The notes beneath the pieces were generated by a model, which saw only the letters and a list, made by a program, of their open reading frames with translations, had not been told where the DNA came from and searched no databases. Shown in pieces: positions 17,383 to 26,775 of a stretch of 64,000 nt of DNA. A program made the position numbers and the translations under genes. The stretch spans positions 744,001 to 808,000 of the forward strand of contig CAVUOZ010000005.1 of assembly GCA_963743325.1 (NCBI GenBank), in the 5' to 3' direction. Positions within the stretch are counted from its first letter, which is position 1. Each line of letters begins with the position of its first letter. This stretch comes from DATFVA01 sp963743325. Lineage in GTDB: Bacteria; Bacteroidota; Ignavibacteria; Ignavibacteriales; Ignavibacteriaceae.

Positions 17383-20300
17383 TTGAAGAAAAATTTACAA
17401 TATATTGAGAACGGCCTGGTAGAATTACAAAAACTTCAATGTCTCCTTACTGATTTACTGAATCATAATGCTCAAGATGATAAACCACTGGAGGCGTTAA
17501 AGGATTTATCAAATGCGATAGCACATTACCGCGAAGCATATCTCGAATTTAATCTTGTAGCACAAGCTTCGATAGATGTAATTCTGAGATTGTCAGCCTC
17601 AGCAAAAATTTCCTATATCAGTCCTTCCTGCAAAGAACTCAGCGGTTATGAGCCGTACGAGGTGACCGGTAAATCATTCACAGAATTTATTCCTGAATCT
17701 AAAGTTTATGAATATACCAGCCTGGTTTTAAATGCTTTCAGAGGACGGGAGGAAATCAGTATTCAGTTAGAAATTGTGCATAAAGATGGGCATTTAATCC
17801 CTGTAGAAATTAATGGCAAAATAATAGAATCAGGCGACAAATTTTGTGCACAGGCTACAATAAGGGATATTACTAAAAGAGTTGAATCACAAAAAAAACT
17901 AGAATCATCCGAAAAAACTTTTCATACTGTCTGGGATAAGTCCTCAGATGGAATGCTGCTAACGGATGAAGACGGATATATTTTTATGTGCAATGATGCT
18001 TATGCAAAAATGATAGATAAGCATAAAGCTGAAATTGAGAGGACATTATTATCGACCCACTATGATGATATTACCGGGAAAGACGCGCTGGAAAAATACA
18101 AAGACTTCTTTAAAGAGTGCTCTTTCAGTTCCAAGTATGAGTCCAGTGTCAGGCTCTGGAACGGAATGATGATCGACCTTGAAGTATCGAATACATTCAT
18201 CGATAATCTTGATGGTAAAAAGTATCTGTTTAGTATTTTAAGGGATATCTCTGAGCGTAAATCAAATGAAAGATTATTAAGAAAAAAAGACCGCCTTTTA
18301 CAAGGTATCGCCGAAGCGACTAAAGCAGCTATTTCAAATTCAGATATTGAGCACGGGTTGTCTAAAGCTCTGCGTGTCCTCGGTATTGCTGCTGAAGTTG
18401 ACAGGGTATATATCTATAAGCACCAGGTAAATGAAGAAACAGATGAAATGTTCGTAAGCATTTTATACGAATGGTCATCTGTCAACTCTGAGGCTCAGAT
18501 AAAAAATCCGATATTGCAGAGGTTATCATATTCAAGGTTCGCTTCACTCGATTTCTTCGGGAATTTCGAAAAAGGAAGGACTCTCAAGTTCCTTATTAAA
18601 AAACTGCCCCCGCACGAACGCGTCGTTTTTGTCGACAGGAAGATTAAATCAATTCTGCTGGTTCCTATTATGATTGAGGGAAATTACTGGGGATTTATCG
18701 GGTTTGATGACTGCAGAAGCGACAGGCTTTGGAGCGAAGATGAAGAATATTTCTTATCAACTATGGCCGCAACTATAGGCGCCGTTATTAAACAGGATAA
18801 TATTAAGAATGAACTGATAAAGAAAAATTATGAGCTTGATAAAGCGCTGATAGAGACTGAAAATGCAGCACGGGTTAAAAGTGAATTTCTTGCTTTAATG
18901 AGTCACGAAATAAGAACACCAATGAACGGTGTAATAGGAATGACAGGACTGCTGCTGGATACTGAACTTGCCGATGAACAGAAAGAGTATGTTGAATCAA
19001 TACGTTTAAGCGGGGATCAGCTTCTCGTAATCATAAATGATCTTCTTGATTTTTCAAAAATAGAATCTGAAAAACTTGAAATTGAGTCCCACCCATTCAA
19101 ACTAAGAGAGTGTGTTGAAGAATCTCTCGATTTACTTGCAACCAGGGCAGCTGAGAAAAAACTCGATATGGTTTACAATATCGATATTGAATGTCCTGCC
19201 ACGGTTCTGGGAGATGTCACCCGGGTAAGACAGATATTAACCAATCTCATAAGCAACGCGGTCAAGTTCACTGAAGAAGGAGAAATATTCATTTCCGTTT
19301 CTTCATCAAGGCTCGAAGGTGATAAATATGAAATTAAGTTTACTGTAAAAGATTCGGGAATCGGAATTCCGGAAAATAAAAAACATAGATTATTCCAGGC
19401 TTTCACTCAGCTGGATGCTTCAATCAGCAGATCTTATGGCGGCACCGGTCTGGGGCTCGTCATTAGCAAAAGACTGACCGAACTGATGGGCGGAAAGATG
19501 TGGATGGACAGCAAAGTGAACCAGGGGAGCAGTTTTTATTTTACGATAATTGTGGAAGCTGTAGAACTTCAGTCAAAAATATATCAGCAAAGATTTGAAG
19601 AACTGGAAAATAAAAAAGTTCTGATAATTGATGATAATGAAATTTCCCTGAAAAGCATTACAGAGCAGGTGCTTTCGTGGAATATGATCCCTATCAGAAC
19701 CACATATCCGCAGGTCGCCCTGGATTTATTGAAGAAAGACGAATTTGATATTGTTATAACAGATCAGCATATGCCTTTTATGGATGGATTTGCATTAGTT
19801 GAAAAAATGAGGGGTTATAAGAATTGTAAGAGTCTGCCGGTTATTGTTTTAGCAGTAATGACAAACAGAATCAGAAAAATTGAAGCAGATCAGAAAGCTC
19901 CGGTTTCAGTAATTAATAAACCCGTTAAATACGTTCAGTTAAGGGATTCACTAAGACATCTTCTCAATCATAATGGAACTGATGAGAAGATTAAAATCAT
20001 AAAATTGAAACAAACCGTACCCGGGACAAAATATCCTTTAAGAATCTTACTTGCGGAAGATAATACAGTCAATCAGAAAGTTGCATTAAAAATGCTCGAC
20101 AGACTGGGTTACCGGGGTGATGTTGCGGCCAATGGTCTAGAGGTGCTTGACGCAATTCAGAAAATCCATTATGATCTTGTACTTATGGATATGTACATGC
20201 CCGAGATGAATGGAATAGAAACTTCCAGACTGATTGTTAACGCGATCCCTCAAGAAAAACAGCCTGTCATTGTAGCAATGACAGCTGATAATATAGAAGA

Positions 20301-20817
20301 GCATAAAGATTGTTATATCGAAGCAGGCATAAGTGACTTTATTCAAAAGCCGGTTTCGCCTGAATTGTTAAAAGACTGCCTCATAAAATGGGGTGAACTT
20401 AAGTACAGGGAGAAAGATAATATGACTAAAAACACGCAAAACTGCATTATAAATGTAAATAAGATCAGTTTTCTTCAGGATGTGCAATCAAATGATGATG
20501 CCGTGTTTTTAATTGAACTGCTCGATGTATATATAAACGAACTGCCGAAAACCATAAGCAGAATTTTAAGTGCAATAGTAAATCACGATTCAAAAGACCT
20601 GCTTTTTAACTCTCATAAATTAAAAGGAAGCAGTCTTACACTTGGGATGGATGTCATTTCAGAGCTAAGCGTAAAACTGGAGAATGCAGCCAAAGCAGGT
20701 ATATTTAATGAGAACGTTCAGCAGCTGGGGAACGAGCTTTCTGAAAAAGTTGAAATTGTTGAAAAAGAACTCGAAATTATCAGGATGAAATACAATAAAT
20801 TTATTAATCAGCCCTGA
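17383..20817 (+). CDS. Hybrid sensor histidine kinase (PAS-PAS-GAF-HisKA-HATPase-REC-REC-HPt)
   Basis: A 1144-residue soluble multi-domain kinase. In order it has two PAS/PAC domains (about 55-165 and 175-292, each closing with RDITKR or RDISER), a GAF domain (about 305-480), HisKA with H508 in SHEIRTPMNG, a HATPase with NLISNAVKFT and GGTGLGLVISK, and two receiver domains. REC1 has D750, D751 and D794; REC2 has D936 in MDMYMPEMNG. A C-terminal HPt carries H1078 (SHKLKGSS). It thus holds a full phosphorelay and no membrane span, which suggests cytoplasmic sensing. The start is TTG, directly after a stop codon in the same frame, with GAGGTGA about 13 bases upstream; no ATG occurs early in the frame. 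It is followed after 7 bases by a DNA methyltransferase. The final output regulator is not encoded here. Confidence 0.92.
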   Translation: MKKNLQYIENGLVELQKLQCLLTDLLNHNAQDDKPLEALKDLSNAIAHYREAYLEFNLVAQASIDVILRLSASAKISYISPSCKELSGYEPYEVTGKSFTEFIPESKVYEYTSLVLNAFRGREEISIQLEIVHKDGHLIPVEINGKIIESGDKFCAQATIRDITKRVESQKKLESSEKTFHTVWDKSSDGMLLTDEDGYIFMCNDAYAKMIDKHKAEIERTLLSTHYDDITGKDALEKYKDFFKECSFSSKYESSVRLWNGMMIDLEVSNTFIDNLDGKKYLFSILRDISERKSNERLLRKKDRLLQGIAEATKAAISNSDIEHGLSKALRVLGIAAEVDRVYIYKHQVNEETDEMFVSILYEWSSVNSEAQIKNPILQRLSYSRFASLDFFGNFEKGRTLKFLIKKLPPHERVVFVDRKIKSILLVPIMIEGNYWGFIGFDDCRSDRLWSEDEEYFLSTMAATIGAVIKQDNIKNELIKKNYELDKALIETENAARVKSEFLALMSHEIRTPMNGVIGMTGLLLDTELADEQKEYVESIRLSGDQLLVIINDLLDFSKIESEKLEIESHPFKLRECVEESLDLLATRAAEKKLDMVYNIDIECPATVLGDVTRVRQILTNLISNAVKFTEEGEIFISVSSSRLEGDKYEIKFTVKDSGIGIPENKKHRLFQAFTQLDASISRSYGGTGLGLVISKRLTELMGGKMWMDSKVNQGSSFYFTIIVEAVELQSKIYQQRFEELENKKVLIIDDNEISLKSITEQVLSWNMIPIRTTYPQVALDLLKKDEFDIVITDQHMPFMDGFALVEKMRGYKNCKSLPVIVLAVMTNRIRKIEADQKAPVSVINKPVKYVQLRDSLRHLLNHNGTDEKIKIIKLKQTVPGTKYPLRILLAEDNTVNQKVALKMLDRLGYRGDVAANGLEVLDAIQKIHYDLVLMDMYMPEMNGIETSRLIVNAIPQEKQPVIVAMTADNIEEHKDCYIEAGISDFIQKPVSPELLKDCLIKWGELKYREKDNMTKNTQNCIINVNKISFLQDVQSNDDAVFLIELLDVYINELPKTISRILSAIVNHDSKDLLFNSHKLKGSSLTLGMDVISELSVKLENAAKAGIFNENVQQLGNELSEKVEIVEKELEIIRMKYNKFINQP

Positions 20818-20824
20818 TAAATAA

Positions 20825-21775
20825 TTGCCAAAGAAGAAAAAAGCACCTTATAACCGCACACTTGAAATCATTCCGGGTGAAGAAGACAAATTAAAATCCT
20901 CATTACTTAAGGTTGACTCACCTTTGACTTTAAAATCCATTACAAATAAAATCATAAACCAGGATTTATTTTCCGTTCTGGATTTATTACCGGATTCATT
21001 TATCAATCTTATGTTCATTGATCCTCCATATAATATCTATAAGAAATTTAAATCCAATTCCTTCAACATAGTCGATTCTGAGAAGTATGAAGCATGGATG
21101 GACGGCTGGCTCAAAAAACTTGTTCGTCTACTTAAACCTGATGCCTCTGTTTATATCTGCGGCGACTGGAGGGCATCAGCCGCAATATTTAACTCCGGTT
21201 CCCGGTATTTCACTCTGCAGAACAGGATTACCTGGGAAAGAGAAAAGGGAAGAGGAGCAAAAACAAACTGGAAAAATTGTTCTGAAGATATCTGGTATTT
21301 TATAAGAGGTCTAGATTATACCTTCAACATCGACAATGTAAAAATGAAGCGGAGAGTATTAGCGCCATATAAAGAAAATGGCAGACCCAAGGGCTGGGTT
21401 GAAGAAAACGAATTAAATTACAGGGTTACTTATCCTTCAAATATATGGACAGACATAACGGTTCCTTTCTGGTCAATGCCTGAAAACACAGAACATCCAA
21501 CCCAAAAACCTGAAAAATTATTAGCAAAGATTATTTTAGCAAGTTCAAATGAAAATGATATGGTATTTGACCCCTTTCTTGGTACAGGAACAACAGCGGT
21601 TACAGCAAAAAAGCTCGGGAGAAATTTCTGCGGGGTAGAAATTGATGAACATTATTGTATGCTTGCGCAGAAGAGACTATATCTTGCTGAAAAAGAAAAA
21701 TCGATCCAGGGTTTCAGCGGTGGGTTATTCTGGGAGAGGAATACTTTATCCGAACAGAGAAAAAATAAGAAATAA
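20825..21775 (+). CDS. DNA adenine-type methyltransferase (beta class, orphan)
   Basis: A 316-residue site-specific DNA methyltransferase. The catalytic motif IV, DPPY, is at 66-69 and the SAM-binding motif I, DPFLGTG, follows at 249-255; this order defines the beta class, and DPPY points to N6-adenine. The middle part (about 100-220) is the likely target-recognition region. The start is TTG directly after an in-frame stop, 7 bases beyond the kinase stop, so translation is probably coupled to the kinase. There is no restriction endonuclease gene nearby, so it looks like an orphan enzyme with a regulatory or protective role. The recognition site cannot be told from sequence. Confidence 0.88.
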   Translation: MPKKKKAPYNRTLEIIPGEEDKLKSSLLKVDSPLTLKSITNKIINQDLFSVLDLLPDSFINLMFIDPPYNIYKKFKSNSFNIVDSEKYEAWMDGWLKKLVRLLKPDASVYICGDWRASAAIFNSGSRYFTLQNRITWEREKGRGAKTNWKNCSEDIWYFIRGLDYTFNIDNVKMKRRVLAPYKENGRPKGWVEENELNYRVTYPSNIWTDITVPFWSMPENTEHPTQKPEKLLAKIILASSNENDMVFDPFLGTGTTAVTAKKLGRNFCGVEIDEHYCMLAQKRLYLAEKEKSIQGFSGGLFWERNTLSEQRKNKK

Positions 21776-21852
21776 TATTTCCTGGATAACTTGATCCATA
21801 AGTTATATTTACAAAAATTAGAACCTCGCTTTTGAAAATTAAAGTAGAATTT

Positions 21853-21946
21853 CCGGGTACTGTTAACAGGTCAGTGCCGAACCCCGTGAGGTCCGGAAGG
21901 AAGCAGCGGTAAGCATAAAGCCTGTGTAACGGTTACCCGGTTTTTT
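21853..21946 (+). ncRNA. ffs: Signal recognition particle RNA, small bacterial (4.5S) type
   Basis: The conserved apical region is present: AGGTCCGGAAGGAAGCAGCG (from 21889), with the GGAA tetraloop and the asymmetric loop bases that bind Ffh. The outer arms pair: CCGGGTA at 21853 with TACCCGG at 21934-21940, with further pairing between AACAGG and CCTGTG. A T-rich run follows directly and acts as terminator. About 90 bases is right for the short bacterial form. It converges with sixA, whose stop overlaps the T-run. Confidence 0.95.
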
Positions 21947-22427
21947 ATTTCAGGAATGCTGCTGACGGTATAAGAAATTCAAGATATCCTTTTGAAAGAT
22001 TTGCCTTTCCGTTGAATGAAATTTTTGCAATTGATGTTTTCTTAATATCAACGAGTGCACCCTTTGATGATATCAGGTTCGAAACATGCTCTGACAAGTC
22101 GGGCTGATGACCGATTACCAGGATATCCTCTCCACCAAGAGAATTAACCAGTTCAACCAAATCCTTTGTGTAACAGCCTGCAGCTAATATAGTATCTTTT
22201 ATGATTTCCTTTTTGTAATCGAAGGATTTAGCAATAATCTCAGCAGTTTCAAGAGCTCTTATATATGGAGAAGTACAAATAAAATCCACCTTCTTAATAA
22301 AATAAATCCATTGGTCTGCCACACCTTTCATTCTTTCTTTTCCCTCTTTTGAAAGCCTTCTGTCTTGATCCTTTTTGCCAGGCTGTGTTTTTTCAGCATC
22401 AGCGTGTCTTACAAGGTACAGGTTCAT
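21945..22427 (-). CDS. sixA: Phosphohistidine phosphatase SixA
   Basis: A 160-residue histidine phosphatase-superfamily protein with the catalytic RHADAEKT motif at the N-terminus (R7, H8) and the second histidine in VIGHQPDLSEH. SixA removes phosphate from phosphohistidine, classically on HPt domains. The ATG overlaps the stop of the upstream EthD-like gene by four bases, so the two are translationally coupled. It is the third gene of a lipoprotein-EthD-SixA operon. The hybrid kinase with an HPt domain lies close by on the other strand, and it is a possible but unproven substrate. Confidence 0.88.
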   Translation of the reverse strand: MNLYLVRHADAEKTQPGKKDQDRRLSKEGKERMKGVADQWIYFIKKVDFICTSPYIRALETAEIIAKSFDYKKEIIKDTILAAGCYTKDLVELVNSLGGEDILVIGHQPDLSEHVSNLISSKGALVDIKKTSIAKISFNGKANLSKGYLEFLIPSAAFLK

Positions 22428-22723
22428 AATTCCTCATCATAGTTTACAAATATTAAATCAACACTCTTATGAAAATCCGTAAGCTCTTTGCCAAATTTTT
22501 TACCCTCCTTTGTTGTCATCAGCTTATCCCATTCATTCTTTGAATCAACCACTGCTTCGCAAAACCAGTTGTATTTCTGCTCAATCAAAAGACTGCTTTC
22601 AACTTTTGCCGCTTTAATATTTTCTTTTGAGAGTTCATTAAGCGCAGGGACAGTAAAATTCTTAAAATGATTTAGTACATTCGGGTCGTCAGATTTCTTT
22701 AGGAACATTAGCATTTTGTACAT
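22424..22723 (-). CDS. EthD-like small protein (dimeric alpha/beta barrel)
   Basis: A 99-residue protein starting MYKMLMFLKKSDDPNVLNHF. The C-terminal half, with NEWDKLMTTKEGKKFGKELT followed by LIFVNYDEEL, follows the pattern of EthD-type dimeric alpha/beta barrel proteins, which have small-molecule or unknown roles. The ATG overlaps the stop of the upstream lipoprotein gene (TAATG), and its own stop overlaps the sixA start. No catalytic residue can be pointed out, so function is unknown. Confidence 0.6.
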   Translation of the reverse strand: MYKMLMFLKKSDDPNVLNHFKNFTVPALNELSKENIKAAKVESSLLIEQKYNWFCEAVVDSKNEWDKLMTTKEGKKFGKELTDFHKSVDLIFVNYDEEL

Positions 22724-23883
22724 TAGCAGTCCATTGAAAAAGAATTAATAAGATTCTGGTAATCAGATTTATAAATATCATAAGTAGTCTTTAGTGTCTG
22801 CAGAATTAATAAGAACTTTTCACTTCCGCAGCTATACTCGAAAAACTGGTAAAAGTATTTCCCGGCTGAAATTTTGTCGCTGAATCTCACCCTGTAATTT
22901 CCTGAAGAAACATTTTCCAGGGGATAATTAATGAGACTTTCCGAAGAATCATTTACAGGGATCTTAATTATGGAAATTTCTGCACCATAATGATTGTTAA
23001 TATACTTTGTGCCGTTCATAGGATTTTTTAACGGCGCAGCAATTTTTACATTCTTCACTTCATTCCACTCATCCGACAGGGGCATTGAAAAACTTCCAAC
23101 TTTATGTTCAGTAGTTTTCTCTGATGAATTTATGCCCAGCTGCTTCAGATAAGATCTGCGGCTGATAATCTGCGGTTTATCGGTCAGGAAATCGAAATTA
23201 TTTACTTCAGAGAAGACAAAGGAATCGAACGTATTTTGTTCACTGTAATATTTCCCTGTTCCCTTATTAAAGAGAAAAACATCACCGTCCTGTTTTAATT
23301 TTGATTCTTCCGGACCGGTACTATATATTTTTGTATGAACAGACCATGGTTCAATTTTAAGGATATCCTGTCTATAGGTGATGCGGGATTCGCTGAGTTC
23401 TGTATATGTTCTGAATGCGAGTTCTGCTTTATCTTTATCATCTATAGAATAAAGACTGGTACGCTTCAGGCCAAGAACTCCTTTTGATATAAAATTTTCT
23501 TCAACCTGCACGTAATATTTTTGTTCGACCTTGACCGGGAATTCCGAAAGATTTCCATTTAACGATTTATCCATTAAAAGCACGTTATAATCAGCATCTG
23601 TTATTACAAAGCGGTTGTATAAAGGATCAGGATACTCTGCGAGTACAGAGTAGTACTTTTTGCCGGATGCGATAAATGTATCCACTTTAATTGAATTAAG
23701 ATTGGCGGCGGGAGGAATTTCTTTATCTCTTAAGACAGCCAGTTTTGAGGTCGAGTCCTTTCCGGCAATGACCTTTTGCACAGCAGTGGACAGATTCAGA
23801 CTGCTTTCATTTTTTCTGTTAAATGGTTCACAGGAGGAAAGCAGTAATAATAAAATGACAACCAGGTATAGAGATTTGTTCAT
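22723..23883 (-). CDS. Hypothetical lipoprotein
   Basis: A 386-residue protein with a lipoprotein signal peptide: a hydrophobic stretch at residues 5-15 and a lipobox LSSC with C18. The rest is polar and beta-rich, with no domain I recognise; a repeated theme of short strands with aromatic residues (YSVLAEYPDPLYNRF, YYVQVEENF) suggests an extracytoplasmic beta structure. It is the first gene of the operon with the EthD-like protein and sixA, joined by a one-base TAATG overlap. The short start-codon region lacks a strong ribosome site. Confidence 0.7.
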   Translation of the reverse strand: MNKSLYLVVILLLLLSSCEPFNRKNESSLNLSTAVQKVIAGKDSTSKLAVLRDKEIPPAANLNSIKVDTFIASGKKYYSVLAEYPDPLYNRFVITDADYNVLLMDKSLNGNLSEFPVKVEQKYYVQVEENFISKGVLGLKRTSLYSIDDKDKAELAFRTYTELSESRITYRQDILKIEPWSVHTKIYSTGPEESKLKQDGDVFLFNKGTGKYYSEQNTFDSFVFSEVNNFDFLTDKPQIISRRSYLKQLGINSSEKTTEHKVGSFSMPLSDEWNEVKNVKIAAPLKNPMNGTKYINNHYGAEISIIKIPVNDSSESLINYPLENVSSGNYRVRFSDKISAGKYFYQFFEYSCGSEKFLLILQTLKTTYDIYKSDYQNLINSFSMDC

Positions 23884-24472
23884 TTGAATAATAAAACCCG
23901 AAAAAGATTAATACAAATTTATAAAAAATATTTTTGATATATTCTCATAATGACTCAATTATCTTTTGCTCTCATAACACTTTACATATTCGGGAAACGG
24001 GTAAATTATAATCCGGCCGGCGAAAAAAATTGATAAACCTGTATCCCTCTAAGCCGATATCTGATATACTTCTCCTAACAGAAGATATTAATTATAAATT
24101 CTATCAATGAACTCATCCCTGCCAATAGGCAATGCAGGCTGTAATCCTTCTCTTAAGAAGAGAAGGAGATGTTGTCATTAATGTCTTTAGATTCTGTAAT
24201 CTGACAGAAAAATTAATTACAAGTTACGATCAGTAATATAGTCTCTCCCTTCTTAAAAGAGAGATTTAGAGAGAGTTCTGATACAAAGAAAAAGAGGGGC
24301 AGCCGGTGAAAGAAGAAATCTCAGATATAAAATATCCGGATAAATTTGTTGATATATCCTCATTAAATTTGTAAAATTCCTATTAAGCATTTCAAACAGA
24401 GAGCATTTACACTATCAACAGTTTTGGACAGCATGGCAGCAATTTTATTCGGTGCTGAAAGAATAACAATAT
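23884..24472. other. 589-bp intergenic region with hairpin-forming repeat
   Basis: No gene is visible. At 24146-24166 there is a hairpin CCTTCTCTT-AAG-AAGAGAAGG (9-bp stem, 3-base loop) preceded by CTGTAATC. A very similar hairpin in similar context lies at 57714-57733. Further on, around 24242-24275, a looser inverted repeat of TCTCT and AGAGA occurs. The remainder is AT-rich and holds the promoters of the divergent lipoprotein and DinB genes. Confidence 0.6.
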
Positions 24473-24991
24473 ATGATAAACGAGATTAATTTTAGCAAAA
24501 CAATACTTGACGCGTGGAAGACGACCAATAGGACTACGGTCTTTCTAATTGAACATATTCCACTGGATTTGTGGAATGAAAAAGTTCCTGGTTCACCTCA
24601 GCGGACTATTGGAATGATTGCCAGGCACATTCATAATACACGTTGTATGTGGATAAAAATGATAGGAAAAGGACAAACATTCGAAGCGCCGGTCCGGGTT
24701 GATCAGCGGCATGCAGATCGAAAAGAAGTTATCAGCGCATTAGGCAGAAGCAGCCGGGCAATGCTGAAACTCTTAAGAGCCAGTATTGACAATGGAGGTA
24801 AATTACCAACTACGCCGGCCTGGCTGAATTTTCCAAATGATGTTTTTCATTTACTGTCTTATTTCGCTGCCCACGAAGGTCATCATCGCGGACAAATTAT
24901 TCTGCTTGCACGGCAGTTTAACCGTCGTCTTCCGAAAGAGGTAATTAATGGAGTTTGGCAGTGGAAAAAGCGGTTAAAGGAAGCAAACTAA
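24473..24991 (+). CDS. DinB-family protein
   Basis: A 172-residue four-helix protein of the DinB/YfiT metal-binding superfamily. The three metal histidines are likely those in MIARHIHNTRC and in AHEGHHRGQIILLARQ. Family members include thiol-dependent transferases; in organisms that make bacillithiol some act as bacillithiol transferases, which would fit the bshB1 gene at 262, though that link is inference. The gene stands alone on the plus strand, 38 bases before a TMEM175-like gene that may be co-transcribed. Confidence 0.8.
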   Translation: MINEINFSKTILDAWKTTNRTTVFLIEHIPLDLWNEKVPGSPQRTIGMIARHIHNTRCMWIKMIGKGQTFEAPVRVDQRHADRKEVISALGRSSRAMLKLLRASIDNGGKLPTTPAWLNFPNDVFHLLSYFAAHEGHHRGQIILLARQFNRRLPKEVINGVWQWKKRLKEAN

Positions 24992-25029
24992 ATTATTTAT
25001 TTTAGCACGATCAAACAACTAATACAAAT

Positions 25030-25644
25030 ATGACAGAAACAAATCCCAACTCACGGTTAGAAGCTTTCAGCGATGGAGTATTCGCAATCGCATTAACCCT
25101 GCTGATTATTGATATAACTATTCCATCATCAGTAGCGATAAATACCACCAATGAGTTTTGGCTTGCACTTAAACATATCCTTCCATCTGTATTTGCATTT
25201 GTTTTAAGTTTCACTATTATCTTTATAACATGGGTCAATCATCACGGTAGTCTGAAGTTAGTAAAAAAATCATCAGTCTCTTTTATGTATGCAAATGGTT
25301 TTTTGCTGCTTACTGTAGTATTTATTCCATTTCCAACCGCTTTGCTGGGTGACTATCTTTTTACAGACCATTCGTCACCTGCGGTGATTCTTTATGTCTC
25401 CACTCTGGTATTTCAATCCATTGGATGGATTTTATTATCGGCTGCGGCTCTAAAAGATCAATTAGTAAAAGATGAAAAATCAGCATTGACAATTCGTCAG
25501 AGCAAAAAATATGGATATTTTGCAATAACGATTTATACTATTTCTGCGATCATAGCATTTTGGTTTCCGCTCACCATTGTCATCGTAACTACCGTTATAT
25601 GGATTTTTTGGCTGATATGGGGAATTTATATTAAGCATGAATGA
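25030..25644 (+). CDS. TMEM175/DUF1211-family membrane protein (potassium channel-like)
   Basis: A 204-residue protein with about six membrane spans. The first span carries the family motif RLEAFSDGVFAIALTLL, whose FSDG segment is typical of prokaryotic TMEM175 potassium channels. Bacterial members have a single six-span repeat and assemble as tetramers, which fits the length. It begins 38 bases after the DinB gene stop. Potassium leak conductance is the known family function; nothing here shows regulation. Confidence 0.82.
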   Translation: MTETNPNSRLEAFSDGVFAIALTLLIIDITIPSSVAINTTNEFWLALKHILPSVFAFVLSFTIIFITWVNHHGSLKLVKKSSVSFMYANGFLLLTVVFIPFPTALLGDYLFTDHSSPAVILYVSTLVFQSIGWILLSAAALKDQLVKDEKSALTIRQSKKYGYFAITIYTISAIIAFWFPLTIVIVTTVIWIFWLIWGIYIKHE

Positions 25645-25973
25645 ATTAGCTGTTTAATATCCGCTTTAAATGTACCAGAGCGTCTCCCAATGAGGCAGGC
25701 GTGACGACCAAATGAAAGCAGAAAAGTGAAAAGTAAGAGTGATTCCTGGTTAGGTGGAATACAATATAAAAGATTTATGGGGCGCTGGAGTAATCTCATT
25801 ACTATAAAATTTTAAGGTCGTCCGCGGCATCAGCTGCTTATTCAACCCTAAAGCTATTAAATACTTAAAAGGAAAAATGGCGTAAATTATACGATGGTTT
25901 AGCGGGGTGTAGTATTAGTATTAATGGTATTTTAGTACTAAGACTTATTGGAATTTAAACTCATAAATTTATT
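25645..25973. other. 329-bp intergenic region with a GCAGGCGTGAC repeat copy
   Basis: No gene is seen. From 25695 the word GCAGGCGTGACGACCAAATG appears; its first 11 bases recur at 27279 in a similar setting. The copy may extend to about 25835, where GGTCGTCCGCGG resembles GGACGTCCCCGC at 27340. This looks like a small dispersed element. The rest is AT-rich upstream sequence of the SGNH hydrolase gene. Confidence 0.5.
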
Positions 25974-26675
25974 ATGAACAATATATTAAGTTTTATTTGC
26001 CTTGTTCTCCTTTTAATTCATTTCCCTGTATTTAGTCAGAATGACAAAAAATTGGATGATTTTGCAAATTTAAATAGGTATGCTAATGCTAATAAAAGTA
26101 TGGCGCCTCCGGGCCCGGGAGAAGAGCGGGTGGTCTTTATAGGCAATTCAATTACAGAATTCTGGGGTGAAATTGACAGCAGTTTTTTTTCTAATAATGG
26201 ATATATAAACAGGGGAATAAGCGGTCAGACTTCTTCCCAAATGCTGCTTCGTTTCCGCCAGGATGTAATTAACCTTAGCCCTACAGTCGTTGTTATTTTA
26301 GCCGGAACTAACGACATAGCCGAAAATACAGGACCGATTACTTTGGAAGATATTTTCGGAAATATTAGTTCAATGTGTCAGTTAGCAGAAATAAATAAAA
26401 TTAAAGTTGTTCTTTCCTCGATTCTTCCTGCATACGACTTTAACTGGCATCCAGGACTGCATCCTGCGGAAAAAATTGTAAACCTGAACAAAATGATTAA
26501 TTCTTATTGTGAAGATAATGGTATCATTTACGTCGATTATTACTCAAATATGGTTGATGAAATAAAAGGTCTCGATAAAAAATATTCAGAGGACGGAGTG
26601 CATCCTACTCTGTCTGGTTATAAAGTAATGGAACCGCTGGTCGAAAAAGCAATTAAAGAGACTCTTAAGTTATAG
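25974..26675 (+). CDS. Exported SGNH/GDSL-family hydrolase
   Basis: A 233-residue esterase-type protein with an N-terminal signal peptide (hydrophobic residues about 4-19, then FSQ). All SGNH blocks are visible: FIGNSITEFWG holds the nucleophile serine, NRGISGQTSSQM the oxyanion glycine, LAGTNDIAENTG the oxyanion asparagine, and EDGVHPTLSGY the catalytic Asp-x-x-His. Members remove acyl groups from lipids or sugars; the exact substrate is unknown. It is probably periplasmic or outer-surface. It stands alone between two repeat-bearing intergenic regions. Confidence 0.88.
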   Translation: MNNILSFICLVLLLIHFPVFSQNDKKLDDFANLNRYANANKSMAPPGPGEERVVFIGNSITEFWGEIDSSFFSNNGYINRGISGQTSSQMLLRFRQDVINLSPTVVVILAGTNDIAENTGPITLEDIFGNISSMCQLAEINKIKVVLSSILPAYDFNWHPGLHPAEKIVNLNKMINSYCEDNGIIYVDYYSNMVDEIKGLDKKYSEDGVHPTLSGYKVMEPLVEKAIKETLKL

Positions 26676-26775
26676 TTGCGGAGTATATTTATCCAACTGC
26701 CGTATCAGTGTTGGACAGAGTGATTAATAATATTTCTAATAATGTGACTTATTAAAATATCGCAGGAGTAATTTT

